Of a stretch of 64,000 nucleotides of DNA, positions 1 to 10,251 are shown piece after piece. Made by a program: the position numbers and the translations under genes. This stretch comes from Flammeovirgaceae bacterium UBA7330 (GTDB lineage Bacteria > Bacteroidota > Bacteroidia > Cytophagales > Cyclobacteriaceae). Position 1 is the stretch's first letter, and each line of letters opens with the position of its first letter. The DNA lies in assembly GCA_002471275.1 (NCBI GenBank), contig DKPQ01000019.1, positions 62,001 to 126,000 of the forward strand. The letters run 5' to 3'. The notes below the pieces were generated by a model. It ran no database searches. It saw only the letters and a list, made by a program, of their open reading frames with translations, and was not told where the DNA came from.

Positions 1-47
1 TAAGCATGTAATGATTTCTAGTGCCTTCGGTTTAATATTGCTGCCTT

Positions 48-686
48 ATGATTGAGTTATCAAAGATTGATACAATAATTTTCGATTTAGGGGGAGTAAT
101 TGTCGACCTGGACCCGGTAGCAGTTATAGAAAAACTATCCAAACATGCAGGAGTGGATTTAGGTCCAATGGATAAAATGAAGGAGTTTATTGTCAGTTCC
201 CCGATACTCATACAATATGAAACCGGTAAGTCTTCGGAGGAGCAATTTCTGACAGACATGAATGAATTGCTCAAGGCAAATATGAGTATGGAAGAGTTTG
301 AGGAAGCCTGGAATCTGATGTTGGGAAACATTCCTGAAAAGAGGTTGAACCTCATGCGTTCACTCGGACAAAACTTCAATACGATGATCCTCAGCAATAC
401 AAATGGTATTCATGAGCGAAAATTTGATGAGATGGTGAATGAGGCTACCGGTGAAGAAGGGATGCATAGCTTTGTGCATTTAGCCCATTATTCTCATAAG
501 ATAGGGCTGAGGAAACCCGAGGTATCATGCTACAATTATGTGATTGATCATAGTCAATTAAAGCCGGAGCGTACTTTATTTCTTGATGATAACATGGCTA
601 ATATCACCAGTGCCCAATCGTTGGGAATTCAGGCCGTTCAGGTAAAATATCCTGACCAGATATTTGAAATTATAAACCATGGATAA
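48..686 (+). CDS. HAD-family hydrolase (YihX-like phosphatase)
   Basis: A 212-residue cytoplasmic haloacid-dehalogenase-type hydrolase, probably a phosphatase on a small phosphorylated metabolite; the substrate cannot be read from sequence. The nucleophile is D13 in FDLGGVIVDLD; the glycine two residues on (DxG rather than DxD) is as in YihX-like members. Motif II is MILSNTN, motif III the lysine in GLRKPE, and motif IV the acidic pair in TLFLDDNMANI near the C-terminus. A helical cap lies between motifs I and II. The ATG at 48 gives the normal family length. The last 8 bases overlap the start of the membrane protease gene, so the two are probably translationally coupled. Confidence 0.85.
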   Translation: MIELSKIDTIIFDLGGVIVDLDPVAVIEKLSKHAGVDLGPMDKMKEFIVSSPILIQYETGKSSEEQFLTDMNELLKANMSMEEFEEAWNLMLGNIPEKRLNLMRSLGQNFNTMILSNTNGIHERKFDEMVNEATGEEGMHSFVHLAHYSHKIGLRKPEVSCYNYVIDHSQLKPERTLFLDDNMANITSAQSLGIQAVQVKYPDQIFEIINHG

Positions 687-1842
687 GCAGAAAAAAACAC
701 TTCTTATCCAGGTTGGGCTATTCTTTTTGACCTTAATTACCACCACCCTGGCCGGTGCTGAGTGGATTTATGGACGATTTCTCTTTTTAGGTGAGGAGAC
801 CATGACCTGGGACGATTTTCAGGCAGGTCTTTATTTTTCCATTCCACTGTTATTGATCCTCACTTTCCATGAATTTGGCCATTACTTCACAGCAAAATAT
901 CATAAGATCAAGGTGACGTTACCTTACTATATACCCCTGTGGTTAGGCTTTATCGGATCAATTTCTCTGGGAACTATGGGTGCCCTTATCAGGATCAAAG
1001 AGCATATCAACAACAGGAAGAAATATTTCGATGTAGGGGTCTCCGGCCCGATAGCGGGTTTTGTGATTGCTATATTTTTCATCTGGTATGGATTTACGCA
1101 TCTGCCAGACACGTCATACATCTACGAGATCCATCCTGAATATGAGCAGTATGGCTTTGGTAATATCGAGCAGGCTGAGGAAGGAAAAGAAGGGGTGACC
1201 ATGAAATTGGGGGAGAACCTGATCTTTTGGTTTTTCAGGACTTATGTGGCAGATCAGGATAAGTTGCCACCCATGAGTGAGATGTATCATTACCCGGTCT
1301 TGCTGGCTGGCTATATTGCCTTGCTATTTACGGCATTGAATCTGTTGCCCATCGGGCAGCTTGATGGTGGTCACATTACCTATGGCCTTTTTGGAAAGAA
1401 ATATCATGGTATCATAGCCAGGGTACTTTTTACGGCTTTTATTTTCTATGCGGGGCTGGGCCTGATCAATGTCAGAAGTCTTGAGGATACCTCTATGGGC
1501 TCCATTGGGGAGTTTGCGCTATACCTGGGATTGTATGTTTATTTTCTCTTTGCCAGCGCATTCTCGATGTTTAAGAAGGCCCAGGACAGATGGGTATTTG
1601 CTGCCTCAATCATGGCTGTTCAATTTGTGTTATCGTCTTTTTTCTATCTGGAAGGATACAGTGGTTGGTTGGTATTTGCATTTGTCGTTGGCAGGTTTTT
1701 AGGTATTGATCATCCTAAAACGATTGAAAATGAAAAGCTTGATCCCGGAAGGCAGCTGATCGGCTGGCTGGCCCTGATCATTTTTGTGATTTCCTTTAGT
1801 CCAAGACCGTTGATACTGGAAATCCCGGAAGGTGCTTTTTAA
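679..1842 (+). CDS. Site-2 protease family intramembrane zinc metalloprotease
   Basis: A 387-residue polytopic membrane protein of the M50/site-2 protease family, which cleaves substrates inside the membrane. The zinc site is visible: HEFGH with H64, E65 and H68 in the second hydrophobic segment, and the distal LDGGH in a later segment (IGQLDGGHITYG). No PDZ domain is visible between them, so this is the compact, PDZ-less class. About seven hydrophobic stretches are present. The start overlaps the HAD gene by 8 bases. Its stop interlocks with the stop of the convergent gene (shared TTAA at 1839-1842). Substrate unknown. Confidence 0.85.
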   Translation: MDKQKKTLLIQVGLFFLTLITTTLAGAEWIYGRFLFLGEETMTWDDFQAGLYFSIPLLLILTFHEFGHYFTAKYHKIKVTLPYYIPLWLGFIGSISLGTMGALIRIKEHINNRKKYFDVGVSGPIAGFVIAIFFIWYGFTHLPDTSYIYEIHPEYEQYGFGNIEQAEEGKEGVTMKLGENLIFWFFRTYVADQDKLPPMSEMYHYPVLLAGYIALLFTALNLLPIGQLDGGHITYGLFGKKYHGIIARVLFTAFIFYAGLGLINVRSLEDTSMGSIGEFALYLGLYVYFLFASAFSMFKKAQDRWVFAASIMAVQFVLSSFFYLEGYSGWLVFAFVVGRFLGIDHPKTIENEKLDPGRQLIGWLALIIFVISFSPRPLILEIPEGAF

Positions 1843-3668
1843 TGGGAAACAATCACTTTTTTCAGGATAGGCTCTCCCTGAATGGTGAATTTCAAAAGGT
1901 AAATCCCATTGGGGTAGTTTGAAAGGTCTAATTGCGGAGAATAACCAAACTGTTCGATAAAACGCCCTGAAAGGTCATAAATAGAAAGATGGTCATACCT
2001 GGGTAGGTTGATCATCCCACTGGTAGGGTTAGGGTATACATCTACCGTTAATTCTGGTTTGGGAGCTGACAGGACAAACTCAGACCCGTCCTGAAATACC
2101 GGTCGAATCATTAATGCACCCTGGAGTTCATCATTTTGGATCCAGCTATTCAACACGTTGTAGTAGATAAAATCACTCGCAGCAATGTTGTTTCTATCAA
2201 ACCCCACACCAATCAGGCTATTTGATGTGTTTTCATAACCGATATAAAAAGTATCACTCACGATGAGTGGAGTAGACAGCTTGATCCTCGTAAATCCATT
2301 TCGTTTATTAGAAAGCTGGATGGTATAAGGTTGAGAGCGTGTTACATCTTCATCCAACCTGCGCAGGGCGATGATATTGATAACTTTTCCAGCTGGGTTG
2401 TTTGGGTTGATGTCCGGAAAATGAATATCTAAGTGAGTAAGGGTGTCTTGTTCTTCTACAGCATACATAACAACCAGCATCCCATTTTCTACATTGATTC
2501 CTGAAGAATACTCTGCGATTCCATCATCATAAGCATAATAGTTATGCAGCGTATAAGTGTGCCTGATGGTGTCATTCACCTTGAGGTCTACGGGAAGAAA
2601 CAATGTATCCCCATTATCCACTTCCTCAAATAGAAATTTGTCTCCGGTATTGTAGTAGTAAGTGGCCTCAAAAACCTGGGAATCCAGCACATTGACTGGT
2701 ATAGAAGGAAAGACCGGTCCTTTGAGCAATCTTTGTTCTAACGGCAACATAGCCCCACCACCACCATTGCCTAATGAGGCATCAATGTATGATTCGTCGG
2801 TAGTTAAATTCCTTAGTTGATAATAGTAGTCGAGTGGGTGAGGGGTATTGTCAAGGTTGCTGGCCAGGATGTTTTGTGTGCTTAGAAAGCCCGCAGGATT
2901 GTTGAAGAACTGATGAGCCGGCACTTCTGCATAGGGAGAAAATAGCAGTGTAGGGGGGCTCGATAAGCTCCGGTCAAAATGATAGATGTCGTTAGCTGAT
3001 CTGGATTTGTTCAAATAGACATAGTCAATATGCCAGGTATCAAAGGGACCTCCCCGGTTAATGATGGACTCAAATTTTATTCTGAAATTCCGGTGAAAGA
3101 ACCGGTCACCAATCACCTGGATGATCTCCTGCTGAAAATCCGGACTGCTATTGTCCAGTCCGCCATTGGTGCCCCATACCTCCACCCAGGTAGAGTCTCT
3201 GGTATAGAATGATACCTTCAGGGAATCTTCTGCATCGGGTAGCTCTCCATTACCAAAGGCCTGCCAGAAAAAGCTCAGGAAGACCGTATTTTTATCAAAA
3301 GCCGATAGCTGTGACAAGTCAATGGAATGGGTTATTAGACTGTCTGCCGGTCCCGGGAAGGCGTTATTCGCTAGATGAGCACCACCCAGTCCGTTTAAAC
3401 CATCCAGCGTAGCCACCTTGTATGTGGGAGCATTGCTTCCGAAGGTTGCATTTACAAATACGTCTGAACCATAGAGCCATTTATAGATGTCGGGTGAATC
3501 TGAAGAGGTAGAGAAGTCATCCCAAAAAGGGAGTGTGAGAATGGTATCTGCCTGTGTCTCGGTGATCCTGTAACTGGCGTTATTATCTCCTTTTTGCAAC
3601 GATTGAATGATCAATTGTGCATTGAGTAAAAGAGGGAATAGTGCCAATAAGGTAAGGGGATACCTCAT
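1839..3668 (-). CDS. T9SS type A sorting domain-containing secreted protein
   Basis: A 609-residue protein with an N-terminal signal peptide (ends near LLLNAQ) and a C-terminal type IX secretion sorting domain. The tail runs VDVYPNPTSGMINL, then LSIYDLSGRFIEQFG, then YPNGIYLLKF and a basic end, as in T9SS type A tails. The middle is rich in beta strand and aromatic residues, with a lectin/MAM-like look (WDDFS..., WHIDYVYL), as in many large Bacteroidota adhesin-like cargo proteins; no catalytic motif is seen. It is the last gene of the minus-strand unit starting with mrp and lies 6 bases after the PASTA gene. Function beyond surface or secreted cargo unknown. Confidence 0.85.
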   Translation of the reverse strand: MRYPLTLLALFPLLLNAQLIIQSLQKGDNNASYRITETQADTILTLPFWDDFSTSSDSPDIYKWLYGSDVFVNATFGSNAPTYKVATLDGLNGLGGAHLANNAFPGPADSLITHSIDLSQLSAFDKNTVFLSFFWQAFGNGELPDAEDSLKVSFYTRDSTWVEVWGTNGGLDNSSPDFQQEIIQVIGDRFFHRNFRIKFESIINRGGPFDTWHIDYVYLNKSRSANDIYHFDRSLSSPPTLLFSPYAEVPAHQFFNNPAGFLSTQNILASNLDNTPHPLDYYYQLRNLTTDESYIDASLGNGGGGAMLPLEQRLLKGPVFPSIPVNVLDSQVFEATYYYNTGDKFLFEEVDNGDTLFLPVDLKVNDTIRHTYTLHNYYAYDDGIAEYSSGINVENGMLVVMYAVEEQDTLTHLDIHFPDINPNNPAGKVINIIALRRLDEDVTRSQPYTIQLSNKRNGFTRIKLSTPLIVSDTFYIGYENTSNSLIGVGFDRNNIAASDFIYYNVLNSWIQNDELQGALMIRPVFQDGSEFVLSAPKPELTVDVYPNPTSGMINLPRYDHLSIYDLSGRFIEQFGYSPQLDLSNYPNGIYLLKFTIQGEPILKKVIVSH

Positions 3669-3674
3669 ATAAGA

Positions 3675-4523
3675 TCATTCATCAAGTAATGTGGGATTGA
3701 CATTGAGTGAGTCGGGCTTATATATCCAAATATCCACTTCCTGGCCAATTCGCATATTAATTCCCGGAGTAGGACGCTGCTTGAAGACAGCTCCCGGAGA
3801 TACTTCTTGCTGCTTGTATTCAAAAGTGCCATCTTCCTTTTCCACTTCTACAACGGCTAAACCGGTTTTCTCGTATGTCACATCACCAATCTTCAAGCCG
3901 GAACCAATAATGGCAAATTCCGCACTTTCCTGGTCAAGAAAGATCAGGTTTGGTGATTCAAGGGATACCCTGCCCAGACCATCACCGGCTACCAGGTCAA
4001 TGCTTGAACCCTTAGGGATCCTTTCACCCTCCATTACCCGTCTACCATCTATTTTTTGATCCAAAACGTAATTAAGTGCTATATCGGGTTGGTAATCAAT
4101 ATTACCTAACCTAAGGTCATAGGTCTTCAGAATCAATTGAGCATTTTTGACAGATCCGCCTATGAGTTTGGGCATCCGTACCAGGGGTGGCTTCTCCGCA
4201 TTCAGCGTCACATAGATCTTTCTGTTTTCCTTTACTTTGGCATTGGGCATAGGTAGCTGGCGCAGCACCGATAACGGAGGCAGGTCAGCAGAAAATCCTG
4301 AGTCTTCCGTTACTTCATACCTTAGCTTTCTTTCACCCAAAAACCTGTCCAGGTCTTCAAATGCAACACCTCTTACATCAGGCACGGTAAGCGTTTCACC
4401 GTGATTGGTGCTTAATGGCATATAGATATAAAAGAAAAACAAGACCAACAGGATACCGATAAAAGCCATCAGCCCAATGTGTTTTAAGATATCATACCAC
4501 TTGTTTACCTTTAATAGATTCAT
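3675..4523 (-). CDS. PASTA domain-containing membrane protein
   Basis: A 282-residue protein with one N-terminal transmembrane helix (about residues 15-35) followed by an extracytoplasmic region of three PASTA-type repeats. The repeats begin near TVPDVRGVAFEDLDRFL, VRMPKLIGGSVKNAQLIL and the less regular LIFLDQESAEFAI. PASTA domains bind peptidoglycan or muropeptides in other families; here no kinase or penicillin-binding domain is attached. The gene follows the D-Ala-D-Ala ligase gene by 57 bases, a pairing that recurs in Bacteroidota and fits a cell-wall role. The exact role of these kinase-less PASTA proteins is not established. Confidence 0.85.
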   Translation of the reverse strand: MNLLKVNKWYDILKHIGLMAFIGILLVLFFFYIYMPLSTNHGETLTVPDVRGVAFEDLDRFLGERKLRYEVTEDSGFSADLPPLSVLRQLPMPNAKVKENRKIYVTLNAEKPPLVRMPKLIGGSVKNAQLILKTYDLRLGNIDYQPDIALNYVLDQKIDGRRVMEGERIPKGSSIDLVAGDGLGRVSLESPNLIFLDQESAEFAIIGSGLKIGDVTYEKTGLAVVEVEKEDGTFEYKQQEVSPGAVFKQRPTPGINMRIGQEVDIWIYKPDSLNVNPTLLDE

Positions 4524-4580
4524 GTATGAAAAATATGGTTACTAAATTGAAACGTCCCCAAATATAAACTCACTTTTCGA

Positions 4581-7226
4581 CTACTTATTGAATCCGTAGG
4601 TAATGATCTGATCAATAAATTCATAAGGCTTGAGTCCTGCAAGGGCTGCCTGGTGAAATATCGCCGTGGCCGGGGTCATTCCAGGCAACGAATTTATCTC
4701 AATGATAGAGGTCTCCACTTTATCCGGATAAACCCTCACAAAGGCGTCAATTCGGCAATATCCTTCTACACCAAGCGCCTCTGCTACTTTCTCAAGAACG
4801 CTCTTTACCTGATCTGAAACAGCCTGTGATCTTTTAGGATCTTTGTCAAATCTGGCTGGTGTAATATTTTGTCCCTCTCCGGCAAGAAATTTTTCTTCAA
4901 GTGACAAAACTTCTCCACTAGCAAGGGTTTCAGAAGGTTCGAAAGCTTCGTAAACGATTTTTCCAGAAACCCTTTTGGTGATCACACCACCGGTGATCTC
5001 CAGGAAGTGTTCTTCACCGGTTTTCTTAATGAGCTCTTCTATGAGGAAATAATCTTTCATCGGAAATTCCTCGTTGTCCTTTAGCTTCAGGGTTTCTTTA
5101 GGTTGCTCAGGGAATGCAGGTTGGTCCCTGAACATCATGTCTGAAAACGCTTTGATTTCTGCTCTGCTCCTGATCATCTTCACTGCTGAAGAACAGCCAT
5201 CATCTGATGGTTTGGCAATGAAGGGATAGCCAAATTCATCTTCCAGCTTTTCTATTTCACGGATTGGATCATTGCCATATTCAGATTTGAATACCATACA
5301 GTGATCGGCTACATGAAAGCCCTTCTCCCTTAATATCTTATTGGTTTTAAACTTGTCAATGGTAGTGGCTGAGCTTTCTATTCCGGACCCATTATAGGGA
5401 ATCCCTTGCGCTTCCAGGTGTTTTTGTATCGCACCATCTTCACCGGGCCTTCCATGTAATGCGATGAAGGCAAAGTCAATTTTCCCTTTAAGATCAGCAT
5501 ATGTTAATTCTTCTACCTCCATGGCTTCACTATAGGCAAACTTTGAGGTAATTGCCTGTGCTTCTTTGGCTATCTTTTTAAGGATCTCATGCTTATCGCT
5601 GTTATCAAGGACTTTTTCCCTGATGTCATCAGCATTGTCTTTGAGCATGATATTGATCGGAAGCTGGAAAAGCTGATGGTTTTGTTCGTCACCCGTCAGA
5701 AAAATAGGGATGGGATGATATTTTGCGGATGAGGCCAGCTTTTCATAAATATTCCGTCCACTCTCAATACTGATGTGGCGCTCAGTCGAAAATCCACCCA
5801 TCACCACACCAACATTGATCTTTTTAGATTCTGATTTAGCTTTTAAGGTCAGGGCTTCGTTTAGCTTTTGGACCATTCCCTTTAGCTTTTGTGTCTGCTT
5901 TCCTGAGTGACCACGTGCTTTCAACGACTCCTCAATGATATAAGTGAGAAATTGAGACGGATTCAGACCGATCTCCGCTGCCTGGTGGAAGAAGAACGAA
6001 GAAGGAAGCATCCCCGAAGTCGTATTTGGGTCATTGAGAATGATCCGTTTGTCGGTAGTATAAAACCCATCAATTCTGGCATATACCTGAGAATGGATGT
6101 TTTGATAAAGAAGCTCACATTTTTTCCTGATATTCTCCACTACATCGGCTGGCAGGTCAATCGGTGTTACCTTTCTACTTATCCCGGGGAGATACTTGGC
6201 TCTATAGTCAAATAGATTTGATTTTTTTCTGATCTCAGTAGGTGGTAATGCAAGCGGTTTTCCTTCAGGTGAGGTGATGACGATACAGGAAAATTCGATT
6301 CCCTCAAGAAATGATTCTACCAGTACCTCTTCCTCGCCATTGGGTGATACCAGGGTTAATTCCTTTGAGCTTGTTCCGTCTAAAATAGACCAAAATGCTT
6401 CCGGATGATAGCATAGTTCATCATCAATCAATACTGGAAATCCAAGACCTTCACGGATATCGGTAAACTGGATAAGGAAATTTCGTTTTTCGATATCGTT
6501 GAGGCTTTTCCAATGTCCGATATCAATCGTTTGAATGAAGAACGACTTATTGATGGCACCGGCCAACTCATCAGCGGATCGTACGATGGTAATACCAATG
6601 GATGATCCCTGGTGTGGTGATTTGATAACTATCGGAAATTGGAATTGTGAGGCAATGTGGTCACTTATACTGACCGGATCCTTCAACCATGATTCCCTAT
6701 GAATAGACTCATGTTTGGGTAGGTCAAAACCAGCTGATTGCAATATCTGTTTTTGAATGGATTTATCAATTCCGATACTGCTTGGCAGGATTCCTGAACC
6801 AGAGTAAGGGATGTTATACCATTCCAGAAGCCCCTGGATATTGCCATCCTCACCATAAGGGCCGTGGAGTGCCAGAAAAGCAAAATCAATATGCCGGGAT
6901 AATTCATCTGGCTTGAGGGGGAGACCCACGCTCTTTATGCTTGCCTCAATTTTATCCGGATCATCTCCTAAGGATTCAATGTACACCTGGAAGAAATGCG
7001 GACTTGGTGGCAGCTCACTGGCTGGTGGATAGAAATCCCGGATGGTTCCTTTATATAAATATTGCCAATCAAGTAGAATGAAGTTGCCCAGGCTATCTAC
7101 AAAGATTGGGACCGGGTCGAAAAGTGTTTTATCAAGATTGTCGTAAACAGTGCGTCCTCCTGCAAAGGAAATCTCCCTTTCCCTGGATTGGCCGCCAAAA
7201 AAAATTCCAATTCTCATGGTCGCCAA
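4581..7226 (-). CDS. ddl: Tandem D-alanine--D-alanine ligase (two ligase modules in one chain)
   Basis: At 881 residues this is more than twice the usual Ddl length (about 310-370) and contains two ATP-grasp ligase modules. Module 1 (about 1-440) starts with GIFFGGQSREREIS, has LALHGPYGEDG, the loop GSSIGI, the AKY tyrosine motif and RIDGF...LNDPNTTSG. Module 2 (about 455-881) starts GVVMGGFSTERHIS, has ALHGRPGEDG and CRIDAF...IEINSLPGMTP. Neither is fully canonical. Module 1 has NDPN where NEIN is usual. Module 2 has GCSS where the GSS loop serine is usual and KF for the KY tyrosine. The product, D-Ala-D-Ala for peptidoglycan, is assumed from family and from the neighbouring PASTA gene. An alternative is one active and one regulatory module. 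Confidence 0.85.
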   Translation of the reverse strand: MATMRIGIFFGGQSREREISFAGGRTVYDNLDKTLFDPVPIFVDSLGNFILLDWQYLYKGTIRDFYPPASELPPSPHFFQVYIESLGDDPDKIEASIKSVGLPLKPDELSRHIDFAFLALHGPYGEDGNIQGLLEWYNIPYSGSGILPSSIGIDKSIQKQILQSAGFDLPKHESIHRESWLKDPVSISDHIASQFQFPIVIKSPHQGSSIGITIVRSADELAGAINKSFFIQTIDIGHWKSLNDIEKRNFLIQFTDIREGLGFPVLIDDELCYHPEAFWSILDGTSSKELTLVSPNGEEEVLVESFLEGIEFSCIVITSPEGKPLALPPTEIRKKSNLFDYRAKYLPGISRKVTPIDLPADVVENIRKKCELLYQNIHSQVYARIDGFYTTDKRIILNDPNTTSGMLPSSFFFHQAAEIGLNPSQFLTYIIEESLKARGHSGKQTQKLKGMVQKLNEALTLKAKSESKKINVGVVMGGFSTERHISIESGRNIYEKLASSAKYHPIPIFLTGDEQNHQLFQLPINIMLKDNADDIREKVLDNSDKHEILKKIAKEAQAITSKFAYSEAMEVEELTYADLKGKIDFAFIALHGRPGEDGAIQKHLEAQGIPYNGSGIESSATTIDKFKTNKILREKGFHVADHCMVFKSEYGNDPIREIEKLEDEFGYPFIAKPSDDGCSSAVKMIRSRAEIKAFSDMMFRDQPAFPEQPKETLKLKDNEEFPMKDYFLIEELIKKTGEEHFLEITGGVITKRVSGKIVYEAFEPSETLASGEVLSLEEKFLAGEGQNITPARFDKDPKRSQAVSDQVKSVLEKVAEALGVEGYCRIDAFVRVYPDKVETSIIEINSLPGMTPATAIFHQAALAGLKPYEFIDQIITYGFNK

Positions 7227-7247
7227 AATTAAGTCACTAAGTTCTCT

Positions 7248-10200
7248 TTATTGGCGAATAAACAATCTTTTGGTATCAGAGAAACTTTGACCAGTTATCC
7301 TCACAAAGTAAAAACCAGATTGATTAGGGGCAACGAATTCGTAAATCTGGTTTAATGTCTGTGAAAATCTATCGCTGTATACAATCCTACCCGAAAGATC
7401 TACCAGTTGAATGTTGACTTCCTCTTTTTGTTTAAGGTTAAATGCCACCTTGAAATACTTGTCCGGTGAAGGGTTGGGGTAGATCGTAATGGGGGCATTG
7501 AATGGCTGCAGGTCAGGGTCATCAATGGTCAGGATTTCGATATCATCCAGATAGAGGTTATTACCGGTTCCATTGGTAAACACAAAGGCAAGTCTAAAAT
7601 TCTCCACTTTTTCTTCATCGTCAAGCTTGAGGATGTTAGTAAGGCTTAAATATTCTGTGCGCCAATCCTCGTCACCCTGAGGCTCCCATTCAGTAGATGA
7701 AACAGTCACTGCGAGAGAATCACTGTTTTTGTTATAGATCACTTTATCATAGCTCAAGCCACAATTCGTTGAAAGTAAGATCTTTAAATTATCGATCAGT
7801 TGAGTGTTTGAAGCATACGAGACCCTAAACCTTAATCCGGCTTCCTTGTAGTTATCCGTGCTGAGTGTAGGACTTACCAGCCACGATTCCGTTCCGATAT
7901 TAGCCGAGTTGAAGGCTTTCGCTTTCAATACATTGTTTTCTCCAATCAATACTTTTTCGTAGTCCGGATCATTAGATGATTCATTGATCACCCAGGGTTC
8001 GAATTCAAAATTTTGACGAACAGGGATAGACTCCTCATCTTCATTGAGCACCGCGAAATATCGTAATTTGTTGTTGGGAGCGTATTCATCTACCCGCTGG
8101 TTGACGGAAATAACTTCAAACTCATTTTGATTCAACCCATTCCTCAGATTACCCTGGAGCACAAGGTTTGTGGATGCTCCGGATAGGAGATTTAGGTTTG
8201 AAAATTGAAATCCTTCTGATCCGTTTTCGGAGTCATACGAAATGAGCAGGTTATCCACGGTTTCGTATCCATAATTTTTCACTTCCAGCACGGGAACAAA
8301 CTCATTGTAACAGGTAACCTGGGAAACATTGCTTATTTGACGTATCCCAACATCATAAGCCAGAAGATTATCGGAGGTGATGGCGATGCTGTCTACATAC
8401 AGGTTGTTTCCGCCTCCATTTACCCCAATGAAGGCTATTTGCACATAATCAGTGCCGATATATGGGGTTAGGTTAATGAATTCTTCTTCCCAGTCGAAAG
8501 GGGACATAGGGGTAAATTCCTGGCTTCTGGGCAGCACCGTCCCCAAATTCGTTCCGTATTTTTCAAACAGATATTCATCAACAGGGAAATTTGCTCCACA
8601 ATCGGTAGATATGGCCACGATCAACCCATCGTTGTAAATGCTGTCTGACCGTGGAGCATATGCATATTTAAATGAAAGCAATGCCGTGCTTAAGTTGGAC
8701 AGGTCCAGCACTTTTGTAAGCATGAGATCCAGAGACCCAATATTATTCTGTGAGTTATAAAATTTCAGTTTGGCCGCTTTATTCAGGGCAGTATTATCGG
8801 GAGCCGTTTCTACCTTCCAGTTTGAAGTTTCACCAAACTCACTAATCATGGTCACCTTGGGTTGTGCTTCAAACTCTTCGAAAAATGGAATAATTGAGGT
8901 CTCATTAGGTAAAATATTCAGACTTTTTATGTTGTTGACCTGATTGTTGTCTGTGACTCCATTTACTGAGTTTACTCTGAACTCAACCTCATTGAAGATG
9001 GACTGGTTGATGGAGACGGAACCAAAATTCACGATAGAGACGTCGAGTGGGTTCAGGTTTGTTAGCTCATTTACTGTCTCTACCAGTTGATTATTGATAT
9101 AAAATCCAACAGAAAATGAAGTGATGTCATTGGTTCCATAATTCCTAATTTCAATGGAAGGATCCAGGATTCCATCACAATCGGAGATCTCCGGCGAAAG
9201 GATGGTACGAACGCCCAGGTCATTGGTAAATTGGACGGGTTCAACCAGTCCTGGTGATGTCAGCAAAGACTTTCTTCTTGGACTGTATTCGAGTACCAAC
9301 CGCATCCGTTCTTTCTGGTCAAAGGTGAAGAGGTTCATACACTCATCATCCGTATAGTCCATGAAGTTTTGGAACATTGGAGAGCCTTCGTTACAAATGC
9401 GCTGATCATCAGGGAAAGAACAGGGGGAGCTTTTGCCAGAGTAGCTACCGGATGCTAGTGGCGTATCCGCACAATAGTCATCGAAGCTGCAGCCACCATC
9501 ACCCCATATATGTCTCAAGCCCAGGTAATGCCCCAATTCGTGTGTGGCTGTGCGGCCATAGGAGTCAAAAGAAGTCGTGTTATCGTTGATGCCCACCCAC
9601 AAATAATCTATGACCAGACCGTCAGTTAACCTGTAGTTTAGAAATTGGCCTTGCAAACCAGGAAGGTTGGCAAAGGGGTATTGGGCATTCCCGATGAAAT
9701 TTCCGGAGAGATTGGTTACCCAGATGTTTAAGTAGTCTTCTGCCGGCCAATAGCTTTCACTTTTCAGCAGGGCATCATCTTGTGAAGCGTTGTACTGGGT
9801 TTTTGATCCCTGAACCCTTACAATTCCATTCGATGGCAAACCCTCGGGGGTTTGCTTTGCAAGCACGAAGTTAATTTCCGTGTCAGCAGCTACGGGTTGG
9901 AAAATAAGTGGGGTAGAGGATGCATCCTCGTTTTCTCTTCTGAAATCCTTGTTTAAAACATCGATTTGTTCCTGAATGCGTTGATCAGAGATATTTACCC
10001 CTGTACCAATGCTTTCTCCATTGTGAATGATGTGAAATACGACTGGGATGGTATATACAACGTTAGATCTTGCCGATTGAAATTGTCTGAGCTCCTTTTT
10101 TTGATGTCTCATGTCTGAGATCCACGACTCAAACTGATCCGATTGATGAATGATGTATTGGTTGGCCGGAGTGTAATTTGTTGCACACCGCTCTTGTGCA

Positions 10201-10250
10201 AACGAAGTTGCCACCTGTAATAACATCAGGATAGCCACTATGGCCCTCAT
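7248..10250 (-). CDS. Secreted M43 (pappalysin-type) zinc metalloprotease with T9SS sorting tail
   Basis: A 1000-residue secreted protease. Signal peptide: first 18 or so residues ending SFAQ. The catalytic domain (about 60-330) carries HELGHYLGLRH (H237, E238, H241, H247), the HExxHxxGxxH zinc signature of metzincins, and downstream MDYTDDECM, the Met-turn region typical of M43. Then come repeated CARDB-like and jelly-roll segments (two blocks ending ...NLYVDSIAI and ...NLYLDDIEI), and a C-terminal type IX sorting domain (YPNPSPDKYF...VDLSGRIVYSD...GFYFVRITG). It is expected in the medium or on the surface, probably for protein scavenging. It sits between nifU-like and ddl on the same strand with 1- and 21-base gaps. 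Confidence 0.9.
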   Translation of the reverse strand: MRAIVAILMLLQVATSFAQERCATNYTPANQYIIHQSDQFESWISDMRHQKKELRQFQSARSNVVYTIPVVFHIIHNGESIGTGVNISDQRIQEQIDVLNKDFRRENEDASSTPLIFQPVAADTEINFVLAKQTPEGLPSNGIVRVQGSKTQYNASQDDALLKSESYWPAEDYLNIWVTNLSGNFIGNAQYPFANLPGLQGQFLNYRLTDGLVIDYLWVGINDNTTSFDSYGRTATHELGHYLGLRHIWGDGGCSFDDYCADTPLASGSYSGKSSPCSFPDDQRICNEGSPMFQNFMDYTDDECMNLFTFDQKERMRLVLEYSPRRKSLLTSPGLVEPVQFTNDLGVRTILSPEISDCDGILDPSIEIRNYGTNDITSFSVGFYINNQLVETVNELTNLNPLDVSIVNFGSVSINQSIFNEVEFRVNSVNGVTDNNQVNNIKSLNILPNETSIIPFFEEFEAQPKVTMISEFGETSNWKVETAPDNTALNKAAKLKFYNSQNNIGSLDLMLTKVLDLSNLSTALLSFKYAYAPRSDSIYNDGLIVAISTDCGANFPVDEYLFEKYGTNLGTVLPRSQEFTPMSPFDWEEEFINLTPYIGTDYVQIAFIGVNGGGNNLYVDSIAITSDNLLAYDVGIRQISNVSQVTCYNEFVPVLEVKNYGYETVDNLLISYDSENGSEGFQFSNLNLLSGASTNLVLQGNLRNGLNQNEFEVISVNQRVDEYAPNNKLRYFAVLNEDEESIPVRQNFEFEPWVINESSNDPDYEKVLIGENNVLKAKAFNSANIGTESWLVSPTLSTDNYKEAGLRFRVSYASNTQLIDNLKILLSTNCGLSYDKVIYNKNSDSLAVTVSSTEWEPQGDEDWRTEYLSLTNILKLDDEEKVENFRLAFVFTNGTGNNLYLDDIEILTIDDPDLQPFNAPITIYPNPSPDKYFKVAFNLKQKEEVNIQLVDLSGRIVYSDRFSQTLNQIYEFVAPNQSGFYFVRITGQSFSDTKRLFIRQ

Positions 10251-10251
10251 T

